DNA of 41,265 bases, taken from NCBI GenBank assembly GCA_002773135.1, contig PFCB01000030.1:1-41265 (forward strand), given 5' to 3'. Shown one piece after another: positions 16,570 to 24,635 of the stretch. The first letter of the stretch is position 1. Every line of letters begins with the position of its first letter. Origin of the DNA: Candidatus Magasanikbacteria bacterium CG10_big_fil_rev_8_21_14_0_10_47_10 (lineage in GTDB: Bacteria > Patescibacteriota > Patescibacteriia > Magasanikbacterales > UBA922). The notes below the pieces were generated by a model that searched no databases, was not told the origin of the DNA, and saw only the letters and a list, made by a program, of their open reading frames with translations. Made by a program: the position numbers and the translations under genes.

Positions 16570-16664
16570 AAAAAAACCCCCAAAGTGTTCGACACGAGAC
16601 AGGAGGTAAAGGAGGGGGTACCTCCGCTCTGCATCGAACACCCCAAGGGTTTATGGCTCAATAA
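16570..16664 (-). ncRNA. Candidate small RNA 2 (about 95 nt) between the methyltransferase gene and aspS
   Basis: A leftward unit with a consensus promoter (16671-16699) and a U7 tract (16570-16576). Nearly all of it folds into one long hairpin: AACCC/GGGTT at the base, then GTGTTCGA/TCGAACAC (8 bp), GAG/CTC, and GGAGGTA/TACCTCC (7 bp) around a C/T-rich loop. The stem ends in GGGGG followed by the U-tract, so it doubles as a terminator. It has no SRP, tRNA or T-box signature. It could be an independent RNA or a terminated leader. A 63-codon plus-strand frame here looks spurious. Confidence 0.6.
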
Positions 16665-16670
16665 TGCCGT

Positions 16671-16699
16671 ACTATATCAAAAAATGAAGATTGTGTCAA
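16671..16699 (-). promoter_or_regulatory. Promoter of candidate small RNA 2
   Basis: Minus-strand TTGACA (16694-16699), exactly 17 nt, TATAGT (16671-16676). The expected start near 16664 precedes the hairpin. Confidence 0.75.
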
Positions 16700-16711
16700 G
16701 CCATTGTAAAT

Positions 16712-17695
16712 CTATTTCTTTTTAAGCTGCGCTACAAAAAAACCTTCAATCTCCTTTGTTGGCAATATACGTAGGGTCTTGCTGACATCCGGATGATACA
16801 GCTTTCCCTTCCACTCTTTTACCGCAGAAATTGTTTTCAGGCCTGACAATGATGGCTGGACAACTTCAAGACTATCACCAAATCGTTCTTTTATCTTGCT
16901 CACTCTGGCTTCATTCTCTTCAGGAGCTATGGTACAGGTAGAATATACCAGTGTTCCACCCGGTTTCAAGGCTGATAGAGCCGCCATAATAAGTTTATGC
17001 TGCCGGTAACTCACCTGCTTAATTTTGTGCTCGCTCCAATATCCATATGTTTTAGGATATCCCTCAATGAAGCGAGATTCACCACTGCATGGCGCGTCAA
17101 CCAAAATTTTGTCAAAATATTCCGGGTATTCCAATGAAAGAACAGACCCATCTTCCATTCGCAGTGTAAATATCCAATCATCCTTCTCGGCAATGACTCC
17201 CAAGCCTTCCATGTTATGTTTAAGACGAAAAAATCGGACTTTGTTTAATTCATTCGCAACCAATTCTCCTTTTTGCTCCATACGCGCTGCCATTTGAGAC
17301 GTTTTGCTCCCAGGTGCGGCTGTTAAATCAAGCACTTTTTCTCCGGGTTTTGGATCTAGCACAAGCGGCGGCACCATGCTGGCCAAACTTTGGCAATACA
17401 ACTTTCCTTCCACATACAATGGATGATCAGTCAGTTCGCGCTTTGACTTATTTTGCAAAATGAAGGCGTCCAGATACCACGGGACTTGCTGAATCTTGAA
17501 ACCGTCACGGACCAATATTTGTTTCACATCGTCCCTGCTGGCCTTGATAGTATTCACACGAAACGTCGTTGGCTTGTCCACAAACGTCTTGCGAACTTCG
17601 GTAAATAAAGACGGACCGACAATAGTCGTGAGTCTTTCTAAAAATTTCTCCGGGAGATCTTTTTTTAGCTTTTTCCCTTTTCTCTTTTTTGCCAT
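16712..17695 (-). CDS. RNA m5C methyltransferase, NOL1/NOP2/Sun (RsmF-like) family
   Basis: S-adenosylmethionine-dependent cytosine-C5 RNA methyltransferase, 327 residues. The SAM loop is VLDLTAAPGSKTSQMAA. Motif IV is DAPCSGE, holding the Cys that releases product. Motif VI is YSTCTIAPEENE, holding the nucleophile Cys. The FRVNTIKA block is the family's N-terminal mark. There is no NusB-like domain as in RsmB and no PUA tail as in full RsmF, so whether the target is rRNA or tRNA is open. A strongly basic N-terminus (MAKKRKGKKLKK) may bind RNA. It sits 19 nt after asnS. Confidence 0.88.
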   Translation of the reverse strand: MAKKRKGKKLKKDLPEKFLERLTTIVGPSLFTEVRKTFVDKPTTFRVNTIKASRDDVKQILVRDGFKIQQVPWYLDAFILQNKSKRELTDHPLYVEGKLYCQSLASMVPPLVLDPKPGEKVLDLTAAPGSKTSQMAARMEQKGELVANELNKVRFFRLKHNMEGLGVIAEKDDWIFTLRMEDGSVLSLEYPEYFDKILVDAPCSGESRFIEGYPKTYGYWSEHKIKQVSYRQHKLIMAALSALKPGGTLVYSTCTIAPEENEARVSKIKERFGDSLEVVQPSLSGLKTISAVKEWKGKLYHPDVSKTLRILPTKEIEGFFVAQLKKK

Positions 17696-17714
17696 ATTGG
17701 TTCGGATTTTCGGA

Positions 17715-19007
17715 TCACGGCCGCACGCGATTGATCATCCTTGGAAACGGTATGGTTTCACGAATATGTTCTACACCGGACACCCAACGTACCATGCGCT
17801 CCAGCCCTAACCCATAGCCCGAGTGAGGAACAGAACCATATCGCCGTAAATCCAAATACCACTCATACTCAGGCCCCTCCAGACCATGTGATTCAATGGC
17901 CGTTTTGAGAGTTTCGTAATCGTCCTCGCGCTGCGATCCACCGATTATTTCGCCTGCGTTTTCAATGCCGATCAAATCATTATTCAAAACAAGTTCCGGA
18001 TTTCCCGGATCCACTTTCATGTAAAACGGTTTAATGCTCTTTGGCCATTTGTGAATAAATACCGGTACCGCTGAATCTTTAGTCAACAGCTCTTCATCAT
18101 CTGCACCAAGGTCATCGCCAAATTGAATATCTGAACCAAGCGCCTGCAATTTTGGAATTGCCTCAGAATATTCCAATCGTTCAAACGGAAGGTCTTGCAG
18201 ACCGTGCAGCTTAGTCGTGTCACGCTCGAGAATATCAAGTTCCACTTTGCAATTTTCCAAGCATCGTGAAACAACATATTTTACAAGCGCCTCCTGCATG
18301 TTCATATTTTCATCATGCTCCACGAACGCAGCTTCGGCATCCATCATCCAAAACTCGGTTAGATGTTTGCGTGTTTTACTTTTTTCCGCGCGAAACACAG
18401 GACCAAAATCAAATCCACGACCAACAGACATAATAGCGGCTTCCAAATATAGCTGCCCAGATTGAGACAAATGGAGTATTCCCTCATCAAAATATTCTAT
18501 ATCAAATAATTCCGTCGCCCCTTCACACGCATTTGGCGTCAAAATAGGTGTGTCCACTTTCACATACCCGTGTTCATGATAAAAATCATACACAGAACGA
18601 ATAATAACATCTCGAATACGTTGCACAGCCCACTGCCGTTTGCTGCGGAGCCACAGATGTCTGTGATCGAGCAAAAAATCCGGCCCATGTTCTTTTGGCG
18701 TGATAGGATATTCTTGTGCAATCTGAACAATTTCAATATGCGTCACCTGCAATTCAAAAACGTTTTCCTTTTTTGGATGCGCTGTAACAGTTCCGGTCAC
18801 TTTCAATGACGACTCTTGCGTCATATCACCGACGGCCTTCCACGTGGCTTCATCTACAACATCTTCACTCACCACGGCCTGCATGAATCCGGATCCATCT
18901 CTCAATTCCAAAAAAACAATCTTGCCTGATGATCGCTTGTTGTACAACCAGCCGGCTATGGTGATTTCTTTTCCAACTTCTGATGCGATGTTTGATATAT
19001 GGTGCAT
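17715..19007 (-). CDS. asnS: Asparaginyl-tRNA synthetase
   Basis: Class IIb synthetase of 430 residues that charges tRNA-Asn directly. An OB domain opens the protein (ITIAGWLYNKRSSGKIVFLE). Motif 2 is FRAEKSKTRKHLTEFWMMD, whose HLTEFWM block is the asparaginyl/archaeal-aspartyl signature. Motif 3 is GYGLGLERMVRWVSG, and the protein ends IPFPRMINRVRP. ATG 19007 is preferred to a TTG at 19031 that would add eight residues. Motif 2 favours AsnRS, and a separate bacterial-type AspRS is present nearby. Confidence 0.93.
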   Translation of the reverse strand: MHHISNIASEVGKEITIAGWLYNKRSSGKIVFLELRDGSGFMQAVVSEDVVDEATWKAVGDMTQESSLKVTGTVTAHPKKENVFELQVTHIEIVQIAQEYPITPKEHGPDFLLDHRHLWLRSKRQWAVQRIRDVIIRSVYDFYHEHGYVKVDTPILTPNACEGATELFDIEYFDEGILHLSQSGQLYLEAAIMSVGRGFDFGPVFRAEKSKTRKHLTEFWMMDAEAAFVEHDENMNMQEALVKYVVSRCLENCKVELDILERDTTKLHGLQDLPFERLEYSEAIPKLQALGSDIQFGDDLGADDEELLTKDSAVPVFIHKWPKSIKPFYMKVDPGNPELVLNNDLIGIENAGEIIGGSQREDDYETLKTAIESHGLEGPEYEWYLDLRRYGSVPHSGYGLGLERMVRWVSGVEHIRETIPFPRMINRVRP

Positions 19008-19038
19008 ATAATAAAATAAATGATGCGTCAAAACCCTA

Positions 19039-20196
19039 TCATTTTTGACTTATTTTGGCAATATTTGCGCCTTTTTGTGCCCTCCCAAAATAATACGCGG
19101 CCAGAAGGGTTGTAATTGGAACAGCAACAATAAGCGTCATGCTGCCAACAATCATTCGTACTACTTCTTCCATGATAAGCTCACTATTGAGTGTGACCCA
19201 AATAGGCTTTTCGTATAGCTGAAACAAAATAAGAAGCGGCAATGATGCTCCGGTATACGCCAATACCAGTGTATTGACAAGAGAAATAATATGCTCACGC
19301 CCCACTGATATTCCCCGTTCGTATAAATCCCTAATTGATAGGGCGGCATCTGCCCGATGGATTTCCTCGACCGTTGCCGCTTGCGCTGTGGTCACGTCAT
19401 CCAATACACCCAGTGTTCCAATGATAATACCCCCCAAAAGTAATCCCTGTAAGTTTATTGTAATATCATTTGAAAATTGAAGAAAAAAAGCCTCCTCACT
19501 TCCAACACCAAACAAGTGAAGCCCTTTTACTGATACGTACGAAAAAATAAGCGCCAGCAAAAGCGATGCGATAGTACTGACAAATGCAATAACGGTTCGA
19601 CGCTTGAAACCATGCGCTAAAAATAATGCCGTTGACGCGATGACGACGCTGCCACTAAAGCTCACCCACAATGGACTGCCTCCCCCCACTATGCCCGGAA
19701 CAACATACCAAATGATAACGACAAAACTCAGGATTAACCCCAGAAACGCCCGTGCCCCGTAACGGCCGGCAAAGAGCAATGTCACACCCACGAACGCGGC
19801 AAGCAGCCACCACAGCCCACGCAGACGGTTGACATCGGTTATGACATATTCGCGGTCTGATTCCGAGCCATCGGGCTGCACAATGGTGCTCTGCGATACA
19901 ATCACCCGATCCCCCACCTGCAATGCCTGTGACTCACGTTGAGCCGCATCCACTTCGTACACAATTGAAGCGGGGTTCGCGCCACTAAAATCCTTGTCCG
20001 CAATTTCAATGGAAAGGACCTGGCGAAATATTGCAATACCAAAATCTTCCACAGCATCTTCCTTTATCACCTGAATCACGTTTCCTTTATAAAAAACTTC
20101 TTCCAAATGAGGATCTTGCGGCTCCACCGCTTGCGCAAAGGTTATGCCGGGAAGGGCCATGAGTGCCACAAAACAAAAAAGAATGCGTTTCTTCAT
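19039..20196 (-). CDS. YibE/F-family membrane protein
   Basis: 385 residues. A cleavable signal-like start (MKKRILFCFVALMALPGITF, then AQA) leads to an extracytoplasmic region of about 100 residues, then seven or eight transmembrane segments. The membrane part carries the family blocks LSFVVIIWYVVPGIV, GTLGVLDDVTTAQAATVEE and GREHIISLVNTLVLAYTGAS. The molecular function of the family is unknown. A promoter at 20205-20232 would start transcription only a few bases before the ATG. asnS follows after a 31-nt gap. Confidence 0.88.
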   Translation of the reverse strand: MKKRILFCFVALMALPGITFAQAVEPQDPHLEEVFYKGNVIQVIKEDAVEDFGIAIFRQVLSIEIADKDFSGANPASIVYEVDAAQRESQALQVGDRVIVSQSTIVQPDGSESDREYVITDVNRLRGLWWLLAAFVGVTLLFAGRYGARAFLGLILSFVVIIWYVVPGIVGGGSPLWVSFSGSVVIASTALFLAHGFKRRTVIAFVSTIASLLLALIFSYVSVKGLHLFGVGSEEAFFLQFSNDITINLQGLLLGGIIIGTLGVLDDVTTAQAATVEEIHRADAALSIRDLYERGISVGREHIISLVNTLVLAYTGASLPLLILFQLYEKPIWVTLNSELIMEEVVRMIVGSMTLIVAVPITTLLAAYYFGRAQKGANIAKISQK

Positions 20197-20204
20197 ATAT
20201 TCCT

Positions 20205-20232
20205 ATAGTACGCTATTCCCATAAAAAAACAA
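20205..20232 (-). promoter_or_regulatory. Possible yibE-homologue promoter inside a terminator tail
   Basis: Minus-strand TTGTTT (20227-20232), 16-nt spacer, TACTAT (20205-20210). The -35 overlaps the T-tract of the preceding terminator. The predicted start almost meets the ATG at 20196, so the mRNA may be nearly leaderless. Confidence 0.45.
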
Positions 20233-20254
20233 TCCCGGTACGGCGGGACTGTTT
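20223..20254 (-). terminator. Terminator downstream of the 4-TM protein gene
   Basis: Minus-strand stem AACAGTCCCG / CGGGATTGTT (one mismatch) followed by seven T. Confidence 0.8.
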
Positions 20255-20275
20255 CCAATAAAACGCCTGATCAGT

Positions 20276-20662
20276 TTAAGCAAAAAAACCCTGATAGGTT
20301 AGATATGCTCCTGCAACAATCCACACAAGACCGCCGATTGTGTACCACTGAAGCATGAAATTTTTATTCTTAAACATGTCCAAAAGATCCGGGACAAGAA
20401 TCACCAAAGCGCCTTTGACAAACATAATCCAACCCAGCAACGTCACTAACCAGGCGCCACCGGTGGCGGTCCAAATATTGTGTTTCAAAATAATCAACAA
20501 ACCTATTCCCATCACAAATAAAGCAACCACCAAAATTATAGATGGCATTTTCAATAAATCTATGTCTGCATCATGATACTTCTTGCGATTGAGCAATACC
20601 CCGAGTCCCCCGACCAAAAAGAAAATCCCAAAGAGTTGCGCGAGCAATATGGTAAGTTCCAT
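20276..20662 (-). CDS. Small four-helix membrane protein of unknown function
   Basis: 128 residues with four hydrophobic segments (about 5-22, 40-60, 68-92 and 108-126) separated by short polar loops. The first loop is the most charged (NRKKYHDADIDLLK). I do not recognise a named family. The helix pattern resembles small uncharacterised integral membrane proteins common in CPR genomes. It lies 21 nt downstream of tspO and ends at a good terminator, so the two probably form a short unit. Confidence 0.75.
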   Translation of the reverse strand: MELTILLAQLFGIFFLVGGLGVLLNRKKYHDADIDLLKMPSIILVVALFVMGIGLLIILKHNIWTATGGAWLVTLLGWIMFVKGALVILVPDLLDMFKNKNFMLQWYTIGGLVWIVAGAYLTYQGFFA

Positions 20663-20683
20663 ATGTTATAGGTTAGTGACTAA

Positions 20684-21160
20684 TTAATTTATAAGCCAAA
20701 TCACGGCATTCAAATATGTGGCAAAGGCAACCCAGGCCATATATGGAAGCAAGAGTGCGGCCGCACGTTTGTCCACTCTATCAAACGTTATGGTGGTAAA
20801 ACCAATGAGGGGAAGGAAAAAAATAATAACAATAAGGGCAAAGCCGGGACTCTTGAATCCAAAAAAAACAATAGACCACAAGGAATTCACTGCCAACTGA
20901 ATGAGAAATAAAAAGCTGGCGCTACGAACTCTTTCGCGGTGCCAGCCTTTTTGTAATATCAAATACCACGCGATCCCCATGAGTATGAAAAGAAAAAACC
21001 ATGCCGGCCCAAAAATCCAGTTGGGCGGATTCAATGCGGGCTTATTGAGTGATGCATACCAGTAGTCAATTGCCGGTGCGGTCGCTATGGATCCAATAAT
21101 ACCTGCCAGCTGCGGCAACGCGAGTGCCCCAATAAGGGCGAATGGATGTCTAATTTTCAT
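20684..21160 (-). CDS. tspO: TspO/MBR family protein (tryptophan-rich sensory protein)
   Basis: Five-helix membrane protein of 158 residues. It has the family's WYASLNKPALNPPNWIFGPAW block, LMGIAWYLI, the QLAVNSLWS...FFG segment and PYMAWVAFATYLNAVIW near the end. TspO proteins bind porphyrins and related ligands and link to stress responses. The role in a reduced genome that may lack haem synthesis is unclear. Start ATG 21160 lies just after a terminator hairpin. Confidence 0.93.
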   Translation of the reverse strand: MKIRHPFALIGALALPQLAGIIGSIATAPAIDYWYASLNKPALNPPNWIFGPAWFFLFILMGIAWYLILQKGWHRERVRSASFLFLIQLAVNSLWSIVFFGFKSPGFALIVIIFFLPLIGFTTITFDRVDKRAAALLLPYMAWVAFATYLNAVIWLIN

Positions 21161-21181
21161 ATCGCTGTATAGTATACAACA

Positions 21182-21216
21182 AAAAAGAGACCGGAGCGAA
21201 CCCCAGTCTCTTTTTA
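21182..21216. terminator. Terminator between the 60-residue ORF and tspO
   Basis: AAAAAGAGAC / GTCTCTTTTT hairpin with A/T tracts on both sides. On the minus strand it follows the small ORF stop by about 10 nt, which supports that ORF being a real gene. Confidence 0.85.
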
Positions 21217-21225
21217 ACAGTACAA

Positions 21226-21408
21226 TTACATGGCAGCCGGTGCATCGCCAGCCGGCATTGCTTCGTCCGCGGCTGGTGTCTCCGGTGCTGCCGGTGCCTC
21301 TGGCATTGGCATATCTGAGCCGCCTGCTGGCATTTGTGCGTCGCCAGCCGGTGCTGCCATTGTTGAGTCATCTGACGGCATCGCGCCGTCTCCGTCAAAG
21401 TGGAACAT
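21226..21408 (-). CDS. Small acidic Met/Ala/Pro-rich protein of unknown function
   Basis: 60 residues of low complexity built from Ala, Pro, Met, Gly and Asp, with recurring pieces such as MPAG, PAGDA and APAA. It has no Cys, no membrane segment and a net negative charge. A strong terminator lies directly after its stop and it has the same direction as its neighbours. An opposite-strand frame also spans this region, because repetitive GC-rich codons open several frames. I favour the minus strand for the terminator and orientation. The function is unknown; methionine/aspartate-rich disordered tails can bind metal, but that is speculation. Confidence 0.55.
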   Translation of the reverse strand: MFHFDGDGAMPSDDSTMAAPAGDAQMPAGGSDMPMPEAPAAPETPAADEAMPAGDAPAAM

Positions 21409-21536
21409 ACTCTGTGTGTGTTAAGAATAAACAGTGTATCTATTTAGTATAAAGAAAAATCTTGGATTGAGATACCCGTATGCGCTAAAACTCTGTGGAA
21501 GAACCTAAATACTTTCCTACACGCAGGTAAATATGC

Positions 21537-22241
21537 CTACGTGCGTATGGATACATCATCTACAAATAATGAAAATTTTTTTTGTAACTGTACCATCTCA
21601 TCGTTCGTAAAGGGATGATACAACCCATACGCAGGATTCAATGTTATACCCGGACGAAACGTTTGCAAAAACAATTTTGTAGCTCCGCGAATGTCCTGTG
21701 CCATAGACTCAATCACATCCGGTGTATGAAATTCTCGTACAAGGGTTGATCGAAATTCATACGGCAGCGTCCCATTCATAAGAATCATAACGCTTTCCCG
21801 AAGCTTGTCCGTATCAACGCGTGGCCCCACAAGCCGTGGGTAATCAGCAAGTGCTGTCTTCAAGTCCATTGCCACATAGTCTACCACGTCCTGCTCAATG
21901 AGAGTTGAAAGCACATCCGGATTATTCCCATTGGTGTCCAATTTTACCAAAAATCCTTTATCTTTGATTGTCTGCAAAAACAGGGGAAGATCTTTGTGAA
22001 TGGTTGGTTCTCCTCCGCTGACAACCACGCCGTCGAGTTTGCCTTTTCGTTCATCCAAAAAAGAAAAAAAAGATTCCTCAGGAATAAAGCTGGATTTCAG
22101 ATTTTTCAATTTTTCGGGTAATACAAATTCCGGATTGTGACAGTATCCACACCGAAACTGGCATCCCGGTGTAAACGCTATGCACGCAACATGCTCGGGA
22201 TAATCCAAAATAGTAAATCTTTGAACAGCACTTAGGCGCAT
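21537..22241 (-). CDS. nrdG: Anaerobic ribonucleotide reductase activating enzyme (radical SAM)
   Basis: Radical-SAM activase of 234 residues that makes the glycyl radical on NrdD. The 4Fe-4S site is CQFRCGYCHNP (CX3CX2C). VSGGEPT is the SAM-binding GGE motif, and KLDTNGNNP and DYVAMDLKT follow as in the NrdG/pyruvate formate-lyase-activase group. Its start codon overlaps the last codons of the 59-residue glycyl-radical ORF by 10 nt, which couples activase and radical segment in translation. Confidence 0.93.
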   Translation of the reverse strand: MRLSAVQRFTILDYPEHVACIAFTPGCQFRCGYCHNPEFVLPEKLKNLKSSFIPEESFFSFLDERKGKLDGVVVSGGEPTIHKDLPLFLQTIKDKGFLVKLDTNGNNPDVLSTLIEQDVVDYVAMDLKTALADYPRLVGPRVDTDKLRESVMILMNGTLPYEFRSTLVREFHTPDVIESMAQDIRGATKLFLQTFRPGITLNPAYGLYHPFTNDEMVQLQKKFSLFVDDVSIRT

Positions 22242-22411
22242 GTTTCTGAATATTGTGCCACGAATGCCTTATTTGCCGCGGCACATTCGGTAAAGTGCTT
22301 CCTTGAATAGTGTTCGCTTTTCTTTCCAATATTGAAGTGCGATACGGGCCGATGATACCCCATAACCCGTGTCCACACTTCACAACGCGTCCGCTCTTTT
22401 GGTGCTGTCAT
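22232..22411 (-). CDS. Detached glycyl-radical segment of class III ribonucleotide reductase
   Basis: A 59-residue protein from ATG 22411 to TAA 22232. It contains ERTRCEVWTRVMGY followed by RPVSHFNIGKKSEHYSRK. This aligns with the extreme C-terminus of complete NrdD proteins, where RVCGY holds the radical glycine (Gly-681 in E. coli) and RPFNAGKQEE follows. The candidate radical residue is Gly-18. The upstream nrdD ends after its zinc site and has no RVxGY motif. This ORF is in the same frame as nrdD but separated by 12 codons and two in-frame TAA stops. It has its own ATG, and its stop overlaps the nrdG start. It therefore looks like a real split gene, able to work only by docking onto NrdD. 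Confidence 0.85.
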   Translation of the reverse strand: MTAPKERTRCEVWTRVMGYHRPVSHFNIGKKSEHYSRKHFTECAAANKAFVAQYSETCA

Positions 22412-22447
22412 ATATGATATATTTACGCATTAAATATTATGTGTTGT

Positions 22448-24562
22448 TTACGCCTGTTTCACTATCTCCATATGTGGAACTCGGATTGCCATTTCAAATC
22501 GCTCGCCGCTTGTCCCATTTTCTTCATCACACCGAGGGCAATAATCAAATTCACCGGCTAAATATCCGTGCTTGGGACAAATGGAAAATGTTGGCGTAAT
22601 GGTGATGTAGGGCAGACGATAGCGACTTAATACTTTTCGAACCAAATCACGACACATTTCCGGGCTGCTGATACGCTCACTCATATAGCAGTGAAAAACC
22701 GTCCCTCCGGTATACTTTGTTTGCAAACTATCTTGCAGATCAAGCGCTTCAAACAAATCATCGGTGTAACCAACAGGAATTTGAGATGAGTTGGTGTAAT
22801 AGGGTGACTCATCTGTCCCCGCCTGCAAAATATCGGCAAATCGTTTTTTATCTTCTTTGGCAAAACGATACGTGGTTCCCTCGGCGGGAGTCGCCTCCAA
22901 ATTGTACATATTCCCTGTTTCTTCCTGAAACTGTTGCAATTTGTCACGCATCATGTCCAAAATTTCTTCGGCGAACGCATGCCCCCACTCACTCGTAATA
23001 TCGTGTTTGTCAGCGGTAAAATTGCGAATGGCTTCATTCAACCCATTGACCCCAACAGTTGAAAAGTGATTTCTCAAATATCCCAAATATCGTTTGGTAT
23101 ATGGAAAGAGTCCCCGATCGATCCATTTTTGAATTTCTTTTCGTTTTATTTCAAGTGATGTTTTGGCCAATTCCATCAAATATGACACGCGTTCAATAAA
23201 CTGTTCTTTGTCCCCCCTGTACAAATACCCTATGCGTGCCATGTTGATGGTAACCACACCGAGTGATCCGGTCATTTCAGCCGAACCAAACAAACCACCT
23301 CCACGTTTTTTTAGCTCTTTAAGATCAAGCTGTAAACGACAGCACATAGAACGCACATCACCGGGATTCAGGTCTGAATTCAAGAAATTCTGAAAGTACG
23401 GCGTCCCGTATTTGGCGGTCATCTCGAATAACGGTATTGTTTTTGGATCGTTCCAGTCAAAATCTTTTGTAATATTGTATGTTGGAATTGGGAACGTGAA
23501 TGTACGACCTTTCGCGTCGCCTTTTGTCATGACCTCTATGAACGCTTTATTGACCATGTCCATCTCTTTTTGCAATTCTCCAAAAGAATACTCAAATTCT
23601 TTACCGCCCAATATCAAACGTTTTGCTTTTAAATCTTCCGGACATATCCAATCAAGTGTGATATTGGTAAATGGCGTCTGTGTCCCCCATCGAGACGGGA
23701 TGTTCATGTTAAAGACGAACGACTGAATGTTTTGGTGAACATATTCGTACACCTGATTGTGCACATACGTCTCCAGGGCATCTGGCGTAGCAAACCGAAT
23801 GCCATCATCCGCCAAACTATTGCGCAGCTCCATTTCAAACTTTTTCACAAAAGGCGCCATGTAGGTGTCAAAACTGGAAAATGCTTGTGCGCCGGCCCAT
23901 TCATTTTGAAGCGTTCCTAAAAAATTGACCATCTGCGCAACCGCTGAGCTCAAATGCTTCGGTGGCCCTGATTCTATCTTGTTGCTCACGCCATTAAACC
24001 CTTCTTCAAGAAGGGCGCGGAGACTCCAGCCGGCACAATAGCCGGACAACATATCCAAATCATGAATATGCACATCAGCATTACGATGCGCATCACCAAT
24101 CCCTTGCGGATACACATGCGACAACCAATAGTTCGCGGTGACCTTGCCGGCCGTATTCAAAATCATACCGCCCAAGGAATATCCCTGGTTGGAATTTGCG
24201 TTTACGCGCCAGTCCAATTTTTGCAGATACTCATCAATCGTCTTTTCCACGTCAACCACGACATTTCTATCCTGCCGTCTTTCTTCTCGCTTTGCCCTGT
24301 ACAAAATGTATGCTTTGGCTGTCGTGGCATAGCCGGCCTGAATAAGAACCTGCTCCACTAAATCCTGAATTTCTTCTACAGAGGGAATACGATCCGGAAA
24401 CATGTCATTTCCCTGAACCAACACGTCCTGTGTCAGTACAAACGCAGCAGAGTGGTCTCCGCTATGTGTCGCCTTGAGCGCGGCATGCAATGCCCGTTCT
24501 ATCTTTCTGCTATCAAAGTCAACCACTTCACCGTTTCTCTTTTGTATCTTGTACAATGGCAT
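22448..24562 (-). CDS. nrdD: Anaerobic (class III) ribonucleoside-triphosphate reductase, large part lacking its glycyl-radical end
   Basis: Reduces NTPs to dNTPs without oxygen; 704 residues from ATG 24562 (a GTG at 24568 is possible). An ATP-cone regulatory domain fills about residues 2-95. The catalytic barrel follows, with SGYCAGWSLRALLEEGFNG, VRSMCCRLQLDLKELKKRG (the likely thiyl-radical cysteine region) and GGLFGSAEMTGSLGVVTIN. Near the C-terminus a zinc site reads SICPKHGYLAGE...YCPRC. The frame then runs 26 more residues and stops. The expected RVxGY radical motif is absent and is encoded by the next ORF. Confidence 0.94.
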   Translation of the reverse strand: MPLYKIQKRNGEVVDFDSRKIERALHAALKATHSGDHSAAFVLTQDVLVQGNDMFPDRIPSVEEIQDLVEQVLIQAGYATTAKAYILYRAKREERRQDRNVVVDVEKTIDEYLQKLDWRVNANSNQGYSLGGMILNTAGKVTANYWLSHVYPQGIGDAHRNADVHIHDLDMLSGYCAGWSLRALLEEGFNGVSNKIESGPPKHLSSAVAQMVNFLGTLQNEWAGAQAFSSFDTYMAPFVKKFEMELRNSLADDGIRFATPDALETYVHNQVYEYVHQNIQSFVFNMNIPSRWGTQTPFTNITLDWICPEDLKAKRLILGGKEFEYSFGELQKEMDMVNKAFIEVMTKGDAKGRTFTFPIPTYNITKDFDWNDPKTIPLFEMTAKYGTPYFQNFLNSDLNPGDVRSMCCRLQLDLKELKKRGGGLFGSAEMTGSLGVVTINMARIGYLYRGDKEQFIERVSYLMELAKTSLEIKRKEIQKWIDRGLFPYTKRYLGYLRNHFSTVGVNGLNEAIRNFTADKHDITSEWGHAFAEEILDMMRDKLQQFQEETGNMYNLEATPAEGTTYRFAKEDKKRFADILQAGTDESPYYTNSSQIPVGYTDDLFEALDLQDSLQTKYTGGTVFHCYMSERISSPEMCRDLVRKVLSRYRLPYITITPTFSICPKHGYLAGEFDYCPRCDEENGTSGERFEMAIRVPHMEIVKQA

Positions 24563-24579
24563 AGGCACGGGTTATCAAT

Positions 24580-24606
24580 AAAAAAAGACTCCTTGTATAA
24601 GGAGTA
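24580..24606 (-). terminator. Terminator after the PAS-sigma gene
   Basis: Minus-strand ACTCCTT / AAGGAGT stem with a 4-nt loop followed by seven T. It separates the sigma factor gene from nrdD. Confidence 0.85.
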
Positions 24607-24635
24607 AACACACCAACACGGTAAAAGGTGTCACG

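Noticed and set aside
16502-16711. A T-box riboswitch controlling aspS
   Set aside because: No T-box AGGGUGGNACCGCG consensus or specifier loop; the hairpin unit has its own promoter and terminator and aspS has another promoter.
16534-16725. A 63-codon rightward frame between aspS and the methyltransferase gene
   Set aside because: It lies on the strong hairpin of candidate RNA 2, has no recognisable motif and runs against every neighbour.
21230-21424. A 64-codon rightward Ala/Gly/Ser frame opposite the small acidic ORF
   Set aside because: A shadow of the repetitive codons; the adjacent terminator and gene direction favour the leftward ORF.
22078-22383. A 101-codon leftward frame over the nrdG start
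   Set aside because: It is in another frame from both nrdG and the glycyl-radical ORF and shows no family motif.
22412-22450. Readthrough or selenocysteine decoding joining nrdD to the small ORF
   Set aside because: The intervening stops are two TAA codons, not TGA, and the small ORF has its own ATG and overlaps nrdG. Readthrough is not excluded but is less simple.
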